Source of the DNA: Ferruginibacter sp.
GTDB taxonomy: Bacteria; Bacteroidota; Bacteroidia; Chitinophagales; Chitinophagaceae
NCBI GenBank assembly: GCA_019638485.1
Contig: JAHBTP010000001.1
Location: forward strand, 1,178,001 to 1,242,000
Direction: 5' to 3'
Length of the DNA: 64,000 nucleotides
A program made the position numbers and the translations under genes. Of this stretch, positions 1 through 11,656 are shown in pieces. The notes below the pieces were generated by a model. That model did not search any database and was not told where the DNA came from. It saw only the letters and a list, made by a program, of their open reading frames with translations. Each line of letters opens with the position of its first letter. The first letter of the stretch is position 1.

Positions 1-2
1 AA

Positions 3-329
3 TTTGACCGGTTTTCATTACAATATGATAATCGCAACTATATGCTTTACCAGGTATCTTACGATTATAAAGAACCGGCCGAACTCGACTCGGCAGTGCT
101 GGAATCATATAAGATAAGTACAGGTACAACGGATGTGCCTTTGCAAAAGAAACGTTTTACTATTCGTTTTTTAAACTACCGCTATGACAACTATGATGAG
201 GCTGTTTATGATGAAAATAATTATATCTGGTTTGAAAATGGAATGTGTAAGCCTTCTGCCAGGTACAATAGCTATAAAATCTACTATGTAAAACCTGCGG
301 TACATTATTATGAGCAACGAGAGCAATAA
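3..329 (+). CDS. Partial hypothetical protein (C-terminal end)
   Basis: The reading frame is open from the window edge to a TAA at 327-329, so this is the last ~108 residues of a protein whose start lies outside. It is rich in Tyr, Asp and Glu (for example NYRYDNYDEAVYDENNY) with no recognisable domain, catalytic motif or membrane segment. It lies 75 bases upstream of the RHS gene on the same strand and could be part of the same transcription unit. Its family is not recognised. Confidence 0.6.
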   Translation, partial: FDRFSLQYDNRNYMLYQVSYDYKEPAELDSAVLESYKISTGTTDVPLQKKRFTIRFLNYRYDNYDEAVYDENNYIWFENGMCKPSARYNSYKIYYVKPAVHYYEQREQ

Positions 330-404
330 ATGAAGTTGACAGGTAATTATAAACAATAAAAAATTGCTTTTGAAGTGTAAAAGCGGACTATAAATATATT
401 AAGT

Positions 405-3400
405 ATGCGTTTTATCAGTACAAAATTGAGCAGGGTTTGCCTGTCGATGATGGTGTTTTTGGGGGCCGGTAATATTGCAGGCGCTGCCACCGATCCCGTA
501 GTAACCAAACCTATACTTGGAAGCCAGGGACAATTTTTGGTGAATACGGAGAGCTATGCCAAAGACATCAAATATTTCAGTTTGTCTGTGGCCAATCGCA
601 ATGCCATTCAGAATAACAGCATACTCAACATGGTAGGTGTGGGTATTGATGAGCAAAGCAATTATTATATCCGCAGTAACTTTTCCGTAACCGTAACACT
701 TCAAATTACTACCTATGACAACAATGAATCTGCAACGGGTACATACAACAAAACATTTACGGTAAATTATGATACCGCTGCCGGGGCAAAATATAAAAGC
801 CTCGATTATACAACTTACTCAAATGCTTTTGCACTCAGGGCAAAGATCATTAGCATTGATAGCGGTAATGTAAATTGGCCTGTAAGCAATGTTTTAAAAG
901 TAGAAAACCAATTAACTGCCACAAGAGATTATCTTTTTAATTGCAACCTTGCATTAGACGGAATAAATACTACTTTATCGGCATCAAACAATGAACTGGC
1001 TACAGCCTGGACACAACCTTCGCTGGATAATAATGCCGGTGTAACAGAATACGATTTGGAATGGGCATGGATAGATGAAGGAGCAATCGCCGGGTATAAA
1101 AACGGAAATAATTTTGTTCAGGATTTAATATTTACCAACAATGCTACGAGAGTAAGCATTAGCGGGTCATCGTACAATATTCCCTTATTATATGATGATA
1201 CAGGAAGGATTTTTATCCGGGTGCGGCCGGTACAACTGCGTACAGATGGCCAGAGAATCGAAGGCAAATGGAGCTGGATACTAAATGACGCCAATCAGCC
1301 TGCAGAAAGCAGCAATCCTGTATTCTATGCTTTTTATGGACATGAGGATAAGCTCAACTGGCAGGTAAGCACCGGTTTTGCAGAAGAAGGAAAGCGTAAA
1401 AGTGTTATTCAGTATTTTGATGGCAGCTTACGCAGCCGCCAGACCGTTACAAAAGACAATACGAGTAACACGACCGTTGTAGCTGAATCATTCTATGATT
1501 ACCAGGGAAGGGCTGTGCTTCAGGTATTGCCTGCTCCTACATTAAATACCGCCATAGCTTATGTAAAGAATTTTAACCAGGCCATTGGGTATAATGAATA
1601 TCCCAAGAGCGTATATGATAAGCTGGATGCCGGTGCAACGGTATGTGGTAATCCTGCCAAACCTTTTAATACGGATTTTGGTACGGCCAATTATTATTCA
1701 GCGAAAAACCCCATGCTGCCTGCCGATGCACTGGCAAAGTATATTCCTGATGCAACTGCCACTAATCCCAATGAAGCATGGTCATTTACCGAAACAAGAT
1801 TATCACCCGATGGCCGGGTGGCAGCACAAGGTGGTGTTGGCATTACACATCAGCTCGGAAGCGGCCATGAAACCAAATACTATTATGAAAGCCCGGCACA
1901 GGAAGAACTGGACGCCTTGTTTGGAACGGACGTAGGCGTAGCCAGCCATTACTTTAAAAATATGGTAAAGGATGCCAATGGGCAGTTTAGCGTAAGCTAT
2001 ATGGATATGCACGGGCGTACTATTGCAACAGCGCTGGCCGGGGAATCGCCCAAAAATGCAGATGGCTCATTGATGCTGGACACACTGGAAAGCAAAAACG
2101 AACAACTCTTCACCAAACAATTAATAGACAGGGAAACCAACATCGAAGTAGGTAACAGCATCATTAGCAGCAAACCCATTGTAGTGCTGAAAGATAATTC
2201 CACTTACAGCTTTGATTATTCCCTTTCACCAAAACAATTGAGTTTAATCAGTTGCAGCAACAATCAGCCTGTATGCTATGACTGTTTGTACCAGTTAAAA
2301 TTTACGATCAGTTCCGATTGTGATAATCAAATCGTATATGCAGACAGTATGATTAATTTTACGCTTGGGCAATATATCAGCCAGTGTAATGCAAATGGAA
2401 ATTCCGCACAGGGATTTACCAAACACTTCGACAAAGTATTGAACCAGGGTAGCTATACGGTAACCAAAACCCTTACTCTAAGCAGCGAGGCACAAATTGC
2501 ATACGGCAATAATTTTTTACAAACGGACACTTGTAAGAAGCTGGTTGACTTTTATAGCGAGGAATTAACACTCCTGCAATCAACGGGTAATTGTGTTGTT
2601 AACTGTGCCAGTTGCAAAGCTGCATTGGGAAATAATCTGATCGGCTTTATTGCAAAGTTCGCTTATGAGATGGGTGTTCCCGATTCCTCTCTTTCTCCTC
2701 AAACCATTGCACAGCTTACAGCTTCCTTTAATGAAGCAATGGCTAACTGCGACAGGATTTGCAATGATACTAACAGGATTGACCTTGTACGCAGCACCCG
2801 TGAAATGATGCTGCAGGATGTAACGCCTCCTTATGGCCAGTATGCCCGCAATGATGCGGCCGGCATTACAAAAGCATATAATATCTTTAATGCAAACGAT
2901 CCACTCAATAGCCAGAGCGGGTACGGAATTACTACACTTCAGGGGCACTATAAACAACCACGAAAATTCAACGATGATGATATTACGCTTGCACCAAATG
3001 CACAGAATTATTTTGATGAATTTGGTGCAGTAGAATCAATAAACCAATATTTACCTAACCTTAGCCCGCAGCAGTTTGTTGACAGCTTTAAAACTCCCTG
3101 GGCAAATCAACTATTAGTACACCACCCCGAGTTCAGAAAGCTCCAACTAACCGAAAATCAGTTAAAGCCATCGTATGAGTTTGAAGCTGCCTTAGAAAAA
3201 GATAGCACATGGGCTCAGGCTGCGTCGATACATCCTCTATATGGCGGCTACAGGTATATTACAAATTTGATAGATGCTGATCCTTTCTTTAATGGTGTAG
3301 GCACAGCCTATAAACAGCGGATGATTACAGGCAGGTACAATGGCAACTATATTACCAATCCTCCGCCAACCGGTAACGCTCTTAATACCGATCCGGTAAT

Positions 3401-6400
3401 TTATGGCATCGCTAAATATACATTACCTCACAATCAAATTTCCTGTTCAAATCCTCCGCAATTTGCAGACAGTTATGTTTCCATGTGGCAGGTGGCATTA
3501 GGAACTGTGTTCTGCCGGGATAAGGCCGACCCTGTTAATCCATGTATTGTTGATTATAGCGACATCAACACTAAAGCAGGCTGTACCATGAATCCCGCTT
3601 ATGCCCAACCACAAAATACTTTTAATGAAGGGTGCCCGACTGACCGTGATTGGGCATGGAAAATATTTAAAACATTATACCTGGCAGAAAGGCGCAAATT
3701 AATATCGGCCTATCTGAATCAAAATGATAACCATACTAATTTTACGCCGGGTACAAATGGCATACCTAATTATCAGAGAAGGTTTATAAACCATGCCAAT
3801 CCGTCTGCGGTATTTGATAATTTAGGCATAGCCGGCAGTGGCGATATTGGGGCAATTATCTCAACGGCAGGAAATAATTTAACCTTAGGTAACCAGCAGG
3901 CTAATACATTAGCCGAACATCAATACGATACCGTATGCCGGGGCTATGCAAACGTATGGATCAGCCAGTTAAAAAATTGCCCTGAAATTGCTCAAAGATT
4001 AAATAACCCTGCTTACTGGACTTCCGATAGCACATGGCTTGTTACTAACCTGGTTGCTGTATGCCGGAAGGGTTCTGATAATAACCACTATTTAGGTTCA
4101 TCGAGCGTTAGCCCGGTTAACGAAAATACAATTACTATTAATGGTATAATTGTAAACAGTTTTGAAGATGTTATCAGGATATATATGGATAAGAATAGCC
4201 CTTATCCTGCTGTTCCGCATCCTACTTCCGAATGTTACGAATGGCTTATCAGCACACCGCAGCCTTATGACAGGCAAAAAGCACTTACCAACAGCTATGT
4301 GTTGACCAAGCCTACGCCTTGCGAATGTCAGCGTATCGGCGATCTGAGAACAGAGTGGGACCAGGCAATAACCAACGGTACTTTTGCCGGTACGTTCTCC
4401 GCTTATATGCAGTACCGGCACGGTACTTATATCAGCAACGAACAGTTAGATGCCATAACTGCATTGTGTAATGGCACTTACCAGTGCCGTATGCTGGAAA
4501 AACCCATTGTTTTGCCACCGGCCCTGCAATGCCCTTCCTCACATCCCAATCAGGCGCCTAAAACCTGTATTAGCTGCGCCGATTACAATGACATCAAAAC
4601 TGCCTTTAATTCGCTTACCGGTCAGCAGGCTCCGTATGTAAATCCTCAGAATACCACAGAGGTTAACTGGAATTATGCTTTTGCCGGTTATGCCAATCAC
4701 CAGACAGGCTTCACCAAAACATGGATGGAATATGTAGCCTTTCAAAATACCTGTAATGCCACTACGCCAACAATCAGTTGCGGTAGTTTAGACAGTACAC
4801 TAAACGAATTCCTGGCCAGTCCCGAATACCTTGCCAACCCTGTCGGGCTGTCTTGTATCCAGGCTTTTGTTAACTATTTTAATAACCATTATAATGTAGT
4901 TTACACGTATGCAGGATGGCAACAGCAATATGCTTTAAGTAATTGTAATTTCCCCAACGTGTGCAAGCCAAAAATTACCTGCACCGGTTTCACCGCTTTA
5001 ATAAACGGTTTCTACAATCAGAATACCGTTCAGGTGTTTCAAAACGGCAATTGCCAGAACCTGTTTGTAACTTATATTAATACACAGCTAAGCAGCAATT
5101 ATACCTATGCACAGTTGGAAGCCATTTACAGATACACCTGCAAAGGCGAGTGTGAACTGAATGTATGCGGGTTCCCCAATGCCTTTTTGCTTACAAAAGT
5201 AGTGAACGATTTTAAAGCTGCTAATCCGCAACCCTGGAACCTGCCCGATTGCAGAACGGCATTTGCCGGTTTCTTTAATGATTATTTTGGATTGCCCTGG
5301 AATGGTATAGCTGCTTATGATTTTGATGCCATTTTAAATAAATGGTATGGCCCGTATATCATGCTTGGATGCGTACCGGATATCAGCACGATATGTGATC
5401 CCCCTTATACCTGCACTGATTTGCGAAAAATACTAAAAGAATTTATAGCTCTTAATAGTCCGGTAGAGCAATTGCCCGATTGCCAGCAGGCATTTGCAGA
5501 TTATTTTAACCTGCAAATGGGCACTAATTATACGTATGCTCAAATAGCATTATTATACGAGCATATTTGCGGAAGCCCGCTTACAGTTTGCCAGGTAAGC
5601 ACCGATTGCAAAACCATTGTTGCTTTTGCGGAAGCCCACCCTATACAGTCAATAAGCTCCGAGCTTTGCCACCAGGAGTTTTTACAGCTCTTCAATGCTT
5701 ATTTCGGCACCAACTATACCAGTTGGGATGACCTGTACAAGCTCTACCATGAATGCGGCTATGACCTCGATGCGGTATGCAAAGGCTGTACACTGGTAGC
5801 CGATTGTGAAATGTTGAAAGATTTTGTAAAAGAATTTAAATCAAACTATCCCGATCCTTCCACTCAGTTGGGAAACAAGTGCCAGAGTTTTTTTGCAGCA
5901 CGTTTTAATGAGCGGTTCGGTACTGATTTTACATACACTGAAATAGCCACATACTATTTACAGCAATGTAATGCCGTGTTGGATGTTTGTACGTCATCGT
6001 GCCTGCAAATAAGTGAATTTATCAACGGCTTTGCTGCACAATATGGCAGCCTGAAGCTGCCTGCTGCGGCAAGGGAAGACCTGTTTGTATTTGCATACAA
6101 TTATGCCTTTTTAAAAGGCGCCAATGAAAATGCAGGTACACCGCTTGAAGTAACCGGCGATAATATGCTGGTAATGGGCGCAGAGCAAAATGTCAAAGAT
6201 CCCAAAGCCTTTGATCCGCTTATAAGCTATCCCGATATACAAAAAGTCATTACCGGCTGTGGTTTAACCCTGTCGGACTTTACGCCTGCCGGAACAATTA
6301 CTTTGTATGACCCGCAGGTGCTGCTAAGCCTCAAGCAGGTGTACTATATTATACACCCCGCCGGGCTGCCCGATAACTGCCAGGCCGGTTTTGCAGGCTG

Positions 6401-9400
6401 GTTTAATTCGGTAATGCAAACACAGTATGAGTATAACGATCTGCTTGAATTATATAACAGCGTATGCGGCAACAATGCAGGCTATATCTGTGACCCGCCT
6501 GTAGATGACGGTAAACAGGCATCTGTATATGTTGATATTATCGGCATCACTGTGCCCGGCAACCTGCCGCCAATGCTATGCGGATTGAATGAACCCGGCA
6601 GCGGGCCTGTAACTATTGATGATGACCCATGTAAAGACCTGCCTAAAATAGCTTTCCATTTTGCGCAGGAGCGTTATGAGCTGTATGTTGACAGCCTGAG
6701 AAATGTATTTGATTCGGCCTACCGCAGCAAATGTATGGCAGCTAAAGACCTGGAGAGCTTTACCGTTACGTATAAAACAAGCGAATATCATTATACGCTG
6801 TACTATTACGACCAGGCAGGCAACCTGGTAAAAACAGTACCGCCTGCCGGAGTGAATAAGCTAAGCGGGAATGATTTAACAATCGTAAAAAATTACCGTG
6901 CAAGCATATTAAACGGCCAGCCTGAATCATCAGGCAATCAAAAAGTGCCGGCACATACGCTGGTTACACAATACCGGTATAACACGCTCAACCAGGTAGT
7001 GGCGCAGGTAACGCCCGATGCCGGTATAAGTAAATTTTATTATGACAGGCTCGGGAGGTTGGTTGTTAGCCAGAATGCTAAACAAACCGCCAATAGCAAT
7101 TACTCATATACGTTATATGATGATTTTGGCCGGATAAAAGAAGTGGGTCAGTTAAACACCGGTACGGCTATTACACAAGCTACCGCTCAAAGCCAAAGCG
7201 GGCTTGCTGCATGGCTGAATAATAAACCTGCTGAACAGATTACCCGGACATTTTACGACAAGAGCTATATTGACGGGCAGGGAACCCTTTGCCCGCAATA
7301 CCTCTGCCAAACCAACCTGCGTAACCGGGTAAGCTATACAGCCGTATATGCAACCGGTGTGCCGGGTGGTACAGGTGAGCACACGGCGGCTACCTATTAC
7401 AGTTATGATATACACGGCAACGTATATGAATTGTTGCAGGATTATGGTAACAGTTCTAATGCTCCCAATGCCATGAACTCGACCGGCAACCGGTTTAAGA
7501 AGATCGCTTATAATTACGATTTAATAAGCGGCAAGGTGAATAGCGTTAGCTTTCAAGCTAACCAGGCAGATGCGTTTTATCACCGGTACAGTTATGATGC
7601 GGAAAATAAACTTATTCTGGTTGAAACCAGCAGCGATAAAATTGTATGGGAAAGAGATGCCAGGTATAATTATTATAAGCATGGCCCGCTGGCACGAACC
7701 CGTTTGGGTGAGCTGGAAGTGCAGGGGCTTGATTACGCATATACCTTACAGGGCTGGCTCAAAGGCGTTAATTCAACAGCCGTTAGCGATGGCAGCTTTG
7801 ATATAGGCCGTGACGGTAAAGCCGGTAGTGTAAATAGCCTTGTTGCACGGGATGTGTATGGGTTTAGCCTGAATTACTTTAATGGAGATTATAAGCAGAT
7901 AGACCCTGCCGTAAGCAGTTTTACTGGCAATACCTTCGGTCTTATCAATGCAGACGGCAATAAAGTAGCCAATTCTTTGTACAATGGTAATATAGCGGCC
8001 ATGCTGGTTAATATTCCAAAGATTGGTACAGGTATCTTGTACGGCTATAAGTATGATCAGCTAAACCGCATCAGGAGCATGGATGCTTTTACAGGGCTTA
8101 ATAATTCTGCTAACACATTTACTGCTGTAACCAGTCAAAACTATAAAGAAAGAATAACCTATGATGCCAATGGAAACATTAAGACGTACCTGAGAAACGG
8201 CGATGCGGCAAGGCAGGCCATGGATAACATGACGTATAGTTATAAGGCAAATACCAATCAGTTGGATAAAGTGATTGATGCGGCTGATGATGACTTACCA
8301 AATTACAGTAATTACAATGATATAAAGCAGGGGCAGCAAAACGGCAACTACCAGTATGATGCCATAGGTAATTTAATTGCCGATGCAAGTGAGGGAATAA
8401 CCAATATAAACTGGAATGTATATGGTAAAATACAGGAAATAACTAAAAATAGCAGTCTTATTACTTACGGTTATGATGCAGGCGGCAACCGCATAAGTAA
8501 AGCAGCCGCTGGAAAAACAACCTGGTATGTAAGGGATGCCACGGGCAATGTAATGAGCGTTTATACTGTTGATGCAACGGTAAACAGCGGTCATTTAACC
8601 CAAAGCGAGGTGCATCTGTATGGCAGCAGCAGGCTTGGTATCTGGAATGTAAATAAAGACATAACCGTAGCACCGGATACCAATTTTATACGAGGTAATA
8701 AATCTTTTGAATTATCCAATCATTTGAGCAACATTCTCGCTACAATTAGCGATAAAAAACTTCAGGTACAAAACGGCACAACCGGTATTATTGACCACTA
8801 CGAAGCTGATATTACTACAGCTAATGACTATTATCCGTTTGGGACGATGATGCCTTCCCGTAAGTATGATGCCGGAACTGGCTACAGGTACGGGTTTGGG
8901 GGACAAGAAGCAGATAATGAGATATATGGGCAAGGAAATGTTTATACTGCTGAATTTTGGGAATATGACCCACGATTAGGGCGGCGTTGGAATGTTGACC
9001 CAATTTCTAAACCTTGGGAAAGCCCTTATGTTGCTTTTAATGATAACCCAATAGCAAGGATTGACCCGAAAGGTTTGGATGGCGAGCCATATAAAGTTAA
9101 GAAAGGGGATAACCTTACTAAAATTGCAAAGCGATTCAATACAACTGTAGGAAATCTACAAAAGCTAAATAATCTTAAAGACGCAAATAAAATTCAAGTT
9201 GGGCAAAGCATTTTAACAAGTGGTTCAAATGATGATGAGAAATCAAAAACTGCAGCATTTGAAGCTAATTTTACAACAAGTCCTTTTACTTCTGCAAGCA
9301 ACAATCCGACAAATTCAAAATATGTTACTAATGAAGTTGCGACAGTTAAATCATTAGCAGAATATACATTTTCAACTACTATTTCAGGAACAAGAGAACA

Positions 9401-9839
9401 AGAAAATACAATGGTTGTTGGTGGCCCATTATTGGAAGAAATAAAAAGGCTACCAAGTGTACACCGTTTAATTCAAAAAGGAGCTTCCCAAATGTTCAAT
9501 GATGGAAAGTTCACGCCTGGAGAATTTTTTACAGGCTCATATCAAATGGGTAATTTATCGTCGCCTGATGGGGATAGAATGAAATCTCAAGTCTTTTCAG
9601 ATTTATTATCGGGGAAAAAAATTACAGAAAGCCGCCTTTTTTCCGCAGAATTTTGGTTAGGCTCATACGATTTTAGTATGAGAGTTTCTAATGACGGAAA
9701 AAATATGATAATAACAGTTTACGATAATAAAAGTGCACAATCTGCCACCGATAGAAATTGGTTCATAAAAACATTTGGACCTATTCCTGACATAAAAACA
9801 ACTTATCAAAGATACCTATGGATAAAGCCAATAAAATAA
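405..9839 (+). CDS. Giant secreted RHS-repeat polymorphic toxin protein with LysM and variable C-terminal tip
   Basis: This 3144-residue protein starts with a signal peptide (about residues 1-27, ending GNIAGA). Residues ~1388-2025 hold about eight imperfect Cys-flanked repeats of 55-70 residues (see findings). YD/RHS-type repeats run from ~2130 to ~2880 (motifs such as [25 protein letters not shown]). The conserved RHS core end ([10 protein letters not shown], then IDPKGLDG at ~2886-2893) marks the boundary to the tip. The tip starts with a LysM module (~2895-2940, [18 protein letters not shown]), followed by ~200 unrecognised residues. RHS proteins form a cocoon that encloses and releases the C-terminal toxin; this is family knowledge. 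The last 22 bases overlap the next gene, the probable immunity gene. The segment at 8830-8890 ([13 protein letters not shown]) is repeated in inverted orientation at the head of the four orphan cassettes downstream. The toxin activity is unknown; LysM suggests a peptidoglycan-related step. Confidence 0.93.
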   Translation: MRFISTKLSRVCLSMMVFLGAGNIAGAATDPVVTKPILGSQGQFLVNTESYAKDIKYFSLSVANRNAIQNNSILNMVGVGIDEQSNYYIRSNFSVTVTLQITTYDNNESATGTYNKTFTVNYDTAAGAKYKSLDYTTYSNAFALRAKIISIDSGNVNWPVSNVLKVENQLTATRDYLFNCNLALDGINTTLSASNNELATAWTQPSLDNNAGVTEYDLEWAWIDEGAIAGYKNGNNFVQDLIFTNNATRVSISGSSYNIPLLYDDTGRIFIRVRPVQLRTDGQRIEGKWSWILNDANQPAESSNPVFYAFYGHEDKLNWQVSTGFAEEGKRKSVIQYFDGSLRSRQTVTKDNTSNTTVVAESFYDYQGRAVLQVLPAPTLNTAIAYVKNFNQAIGYNEYPKSVYDKLDAGATVCGNPAKPFNTDFGTANYYSAKNPMLPADALAKYIPDATATNPNEAWSFTETRLSPDGRVAAQGGVGITHQLGSGHETKYYYESPAQEELDALFGTDVGVASHYFKNMVKDANGQFSVSYMDMHGRTIATALAGESPKNADGSLMLDTLESKNEQLFTKQLIDRETNIEVGNSIISSKPIVVLKDNSTYSFDYSLSPKQLSLISCSNNQPVCYDCLYQLKFTISSDCDNQIVYADSMINFTLGQYISQCNANGNSAQGFTKHFDKVLNQGSYTVTKTLTLSSEAQIAYGNNFLQTDTCKKLVDFYSEELTLLQSTGNCVVNCASCKAALGNNLIGFIAKFAYEMGVPDSSLSPQTIAQLTASFNEAMANCDRICNDTNRIDLVRSTREMMLQDVTPPYGQYARNDAAGITKAYNIFNANDPLNSQSGYGITTLQGHYKQPRKFNDDDITLAPNAQNYFDEFGAVESINQYLPNLSPQQFVDSFKTPWANQLLVHHPEFRKLQLTENQLKPSYEFEAALEKDSTWAQAASIHPLYGGYRYITNLIDADPFFNGVGTAYKQRMITGRYNGNYITNPPPTGNALNTDPVIYGIAKYTLPHNQISCSNPPQFADSYVSMWQVALGTVFCRDKADPVNPCIVDYSDINTKAGCTMNPAYAQPQNTFNEGCPTDRDWAWKIFKTLYLAERRKLISAYLNQNDNHTNFTPGTNGIPNYQRRFINHANPSAVFDNLGIAGSGDIGAIISTAGNNLTLGNQQANTLAEHQYDTVCRGYANVWISQLKNCPEIAQRLNNPAYWTSDSTWLVTNLVAVCRKGSDNNHYLGSSSVSPVNENTITINGIIVNSFEDVIRIYMDKNSPYPAVPHPTSECYEWLISTPQPYDRQKALTNSYVLTKPTPCECQRIGDLRTEWDQAITNGTFAGTFSAYMQYRHGTYISNEQLDAITALCNGTYQCRMLEKPIVLPPALQCPSSHPNQAPKTCISCADYNDIKTAFNSLTGQQAPYVNPQNTTEVNWNYAFAGYANHQTGFTKTWMEYVAFQNTCNATTPTISCGSLDSTLNEFLASPEYLANPVGLSCIQAFVNYFNNHYNVVYTYAGWQQQYALSNCNFPNVCKPKITCTGFTALINGFYNQNTVQVFQNGNCQNLFVTYINTQLSSNYTYAQLEAIYRYTCKGECELNVCGFPNAFLLTKVVNDFKAANPQPWNLPDCRTAFAGFFNDYFGLPWNGIAAYDFDAILNKWYGPYIMLGCVPDISTICDPPYTCTDLRKILKEFIALNSPVEQLPDCQQAFADYFNLQMGTNYTYAQIALLYEHICGSPLTVCQVSTDCKTIVAFAEAHPIQSISSELCHQEFLQLFNAYFGTNYTSWDDLYKLYHECGYDLDAVCKGCTLVADCEMLKDFVKEFKSNYPDPSTQLGNKCQSFFAARFNERFGTDFTYTEIATYYLQQCNAVLDVCTSSCLQISEFINGFAAQYGSLKLPAAAREDLFVFAYNYAFLKGANENAGTPLEVTGDNMLVMGAEQNVKDPKAFDPLISYPDIQKVITGCGLTLSDFTPAGTITLYDPQVLLSLKQVYYIIHPAGLPDNCQAGFAGWFNSVMQTQYEYNDLLELYNSVCGNNAGYICDPPVDDGKQASVYVDIIGITVPGNLPPMLCGLNEPGSGPVTIDDDPCKDLPKIAFHFAQERYELYVDSLRNVFDSAYRSKCMAAKDLESFTVTYKTSEYHYTLYYYDQAGNLVKTVPPAGVNKLSGNDLTIVKNYRASILNGQPESSGNQKVPAHTLVTQYRYNTLNQVVAQVTPDAGISKFYYDRLGRLVVSQNAKQTANSNYSYTLYDDFGRIKEVGQLNTGTAITQATAQSQSGLAAWLNNKPAEQITRTFYDKSYIDGQGTLCPQYLCQTNLRNRVSYTAVYATGVPGGTGEHTAATYYSYDIHGNVYELLQDYGNSSNAPNAMNSTGNRFKKIAYNYDLISGKVNSVSFQANQADAFYHRYSYDAENKLILVETSSDKIVWERDARYNYYKHGPLARTRLGELEVQGLDYAYTLQGWLKGVNSTAVSDGSFDIGRDGKAGSVNSLVARDVYGFSLNYFNGDYKQIDPAVSSFTGNTFGLINADGNKVANSLYNGNIAAMLVNIPKIGTGILYGYKYDQLNRIRSMDAFTGLNNSANTFTAVTSQNYKERITYDANGNIKTYLRNGDAARQAMDNMTYSYKANTNQLDKVIDAADDDLPNYSNYNDIKQGQQNGNYQYDAIGNLIADASEGITNINWNVYGKIQEITKNSSLITYGYDAGGNRISKAAAGKTTWYVRDATGNVMSVYTVDATVNSGHLTQSEVHLYGSSRLGIWNVNKDITVAPDTNFIRGNKSFELSNHLSNILATISDKKLQVQNGTTGIIDHYEADITTANDYYPFGTMMPSRKYDAGTGYRYGFGGQEADNEIYGQGNVYTAEFWEYDPRLGRRWNVDPISKPWESPYVAFNDNPIARIDPKGLDGEPYKVKKGDNLTKIAKRFNTTVGNLQKLNNLKDANKIQVGQSILTSGSNDDEKSKTAAFEANFTTSPFTSASNNPTNSKYVTNEVATVKSLAEYTFSTTISGTREQENTMVVGGPLLEEIKRLPSVHRLIQKGASQMFNDGKFTPGEFFTGSYQMGNLSSPDGDRMKSQVFSDLLSGKKITESRLFSAEFWLGSYDFSMRVSNDGKNMIITVYDNKSAQSATDRNWFIKTFGPIPDIKTTYQRYLWIKPIK

Positions 9840-10222
9840 GGATAGTATCAATTATTGCAGCCCTTTTTATGTTTCTCTTTTGGGGTTGTAATTTTTTAGA
9901 TACAGATACTCAAAAAATAGTGGGTAATTTGTATGTTAATTATGCAAGGTCTGATAGCAAAGGGTACATTTTAGTAGTTATGGACGGTTCGGGTTTAAAT
10001 GATAATATTTCAGAAAACTACATTCAAGTAATAAAAGGAAATGATACTGTTCTTGTTATTAAAACTATTGATAGAAACAATAATAGCCAAAAAGTATTTT
10101 ATGAACTTAAACATAGAAAAGGCTATAAGCCATATTCATTGCAAACAATAAATGAGGAAGAATATAAAACGAAAATGGAAAGCATAGACGATGAATATAG
10201 CTTTACAGCAAAAGCGAATTAA
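9818..10222 (+). CDS. Small lipoprotein, probable immunity protein for the RHS tip
   Basis: The 134-residue product has a hydrophobic N-terminus followed by a lipobox-like Cys (FLFWGCNF, Cys about residue 24), so it is probably a lipid-anchored envelope protein. It starts inside the end of the RHS gene (22-base overlap, different frame), the usual arrangement of a toxin tip and its cognate immunity gene. The rest ([16 protein letters not shown] type, mostly polar) matches no family I recognise. A lipoprotein immunity partner would fit a toxin acting in the periplasm or on the cell wall; that is inference. A hairpin lies just downstream at 10257-10279. Confidence 0.75.
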   Translation: MDKANKIRIVSIIAALFMFLFWGCNFLDTDTQKIVGNLYVNYARSDSKGYILVVMDGSGLNDNISENYIQVIKGNDTVLVIKTIDRNNNSQKVFYELKHRKGYKPYSLQTINEEEYKTKMESIDDEYSFTAKAN

Positions 10223-10256
10223 TTTTGGAAGCAGCACAAAATAAAAATCATTTCAA

Positions 10257-10279
10257 CCGCTTGCAAAAAATGTAAGCGG
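10257..10279 (+). terminator. Stem-loop downstream of the lipoprotein gene
   Basis: CCGCTTGCA pairs with TGTAAGCGG across a five-A loop, 34 bases after the lipoprotein stop codon. No long T run follows, so it may be a weak terminator or a transcript-end stabiliser. A very similar hairpin occurs at 14377-14400 in the intergenic part of the cassette array. Confidence 0.45.
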
Positions 10280-10302
10280 CTGAATAAACTATTTATCTGA
10301 AT

Positions 10303-10722
10303 TAGTCAAGACTTAATCTGACAATTGGGATTAATTTTAAGTAACGACACTTAATTAATCAACCCCAAAAAGTCAGATTATGAAATCGGAAAGCAAATTA
10401 ATCAAAACCAAGTTAGGATTGCTCAATTTAGCTGAGCATTTAGGCAATGTATCCAAAGCCTGTAAATTGATGGGATACAGCCGGGATAGTTTCTACCGGA
10501 TAAAAGAATTGTACGATACCGGAGGAGAAACAGCCCTGTTTGAAATCAGTCGCAGTAAACCCAATCCCAAAAACAGAGTAGATGAAGCTGTTGAAGCAGC
10601 GGTAGTGAAATATGCTACCGACCAGCCTGCATGGGGCCAACAGCGCCTGAGTAATGAATTAAGAAAGCAAGGTGTGTTTGTGAGTGGTGGTGGTATACGC
10701 AGCATCTGGCAAAGACATGGAT
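10303..10722 (+). mobile_element. Truncated IS481-type insertion sequence (left end only)
   Basis: An inverted-repeat-like end (around 10305-10325, AATCTGACAATTGGG) precedes a transposase start at 10380. Only the N-terminal helix-turn-helix part is present (residues 1-~114: [22 protein letters not shown], then [10 protein letters not shown] and [16 protein letters not shown]). The DDE catalytic domain and right end are missing. The copy cannot transpose by itself. Similarity to IS481 is judged from the HTH and linker pattern only. Confidence 0.7.
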
Positions 10723-11006
10723 ACGGGTTCGTAATATGGTTAATTATTGTAGCCTCGCTAAATATTAGTGGAAATATAACTTTTGGGTATGGGTTAGGCG
10801 ATTGGTATTATATAATATTTTTAACGCTTTTGTTAATTGTGTCATTTATTGTATATAAAACTAAACTCAAAAAAGGTGCCATTACAAAAAAATGGTTTTT
10901 TGTTTTCTGTACCTTTATTGTGTTTTGTATGATTTTCTTTACACTAAAGCTAACAGTTTGGCGTGGGGCGGAATATCCGTGGAATGGAGAATTGTTTTTG
11001 CACTAA
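10380..11006 (+). pseudogene. Chimeric ORF: IS481 transposase N-terminus fused to a membrane-protein remnant
   Basis: The frame of 208 codons begins as an IS481-type transposase and, near codon 115 (after IWQRHG), turns abruptly into a different protein with three hydrophobic segments ([46 protein letters not shown]) and a short polar end. The change in base composition is sharp: the first part is balanced, the second strongly AT-rich. The second part could be the C-terminal remainder of a membrane-bound immunity protein whose toxin tip was deleted with the IS right end; this is inference. Whether the fusion is expressed is unknown. Confidence 0.7.
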
Positions 11007-11074
11007 AATATGTTCAATCGAATAAATAAAATATTACGCCTAAAAACAAACCACTACGGCACAATGCTTTTTAT

Positions 11075-11656
11075 CTATTTATCAATTCTGTAAAACTTTT
11101 GCTTCTCAAAATCCCAGCGCAATGCTCCAGGCGGGGCTAAGTATCGCGGGTCATCTTTTGATAGGATTACTTTCTGATCTTCTACATAAAAATTTTTTCT
11201 ACCTGCATAATGATCCTCAATTCGTTCGATAATATTTTCTGCCCCCCATACAGAAGAACGCTCTAAATTTATGCATTCGATAGCAGTTGCTTTACGTTCC
11301 TTTTTCCCAAAACCATATATGACACAGTCATTAATATTTACCAAATCTTGGGTAAAAAAAACAGGCAACATTTCATCAATTTCTTCATGACTAAATTCTT
11401 TTATTCCTACAATTTCAAAAATCCCTTTGGTTATGACAAAACGATATAGACCGCAACAAAAAAGAACTGATTTATTAACGATTTCTTCGATATAAGGAAT
11501 TTCATTCTCGTTTACAATAAAATCATAAATGCATATCGTGGATGCCACACCTGGCATTAATCTTCCAAAAGCGAACCGCCCGTCTGCAAGTTTAATTTTA
11601 ACTATAGCACCCACCTTATATTGTTGTTTTTTTATTCTGTTCATTTTTTTATTCAT
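11075..11656 (-). CDS. Imm26-family immunity protein (cassette A)
   Basis: The 193-residue protein contains an Imm26-like start (VGAIVKIKLADGRFAFGRL at ~15-33), typical of immunity proteins of bacterial polymorphic toxins. There is no signal peptide, so it should act in the cytosol, matching a nuclease-type partner. Its start codon overlaps the stop of the RHS tip (11656) by one base, indicating translational coupling. It is the second gene of orphan cassette A. Family assignment rests on the N-terminal motif and context. Confidence 0.8.
   Translation of the reverse strand: MNKKMNRIKKQQYKVGAIVKIKLADGRFAFGRLMPGVASTICIYDFIVNENEIPYIEEIVNKSVLFCCGLYRFVITKGIFEIVGIKEFSHEEIDEMLPVFFTQDLVNINDCVIYGFGKKERKATAIECINLERSSVWGAENIIERIEDHYAGRKNFYVEDQKVILSKDDPRYLAPPGALRWDFEKQKFYRIDK

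Noticed and set aside
8790..8840. CAAAGAACT-type site upstream of the junction in the full-length RHS gene
   Set aside because: The word is absent there, so a simple site-specific exchange using it in both partners is not supported; exchange through the shared junction sequence remains possible.
9226..9839. Assignment of the expressed RHS tip to the colicin M group
   Set aside because: Only vague resemblance (a W/Y-rich segment before the end); no conserved catalytic residues could be matched.
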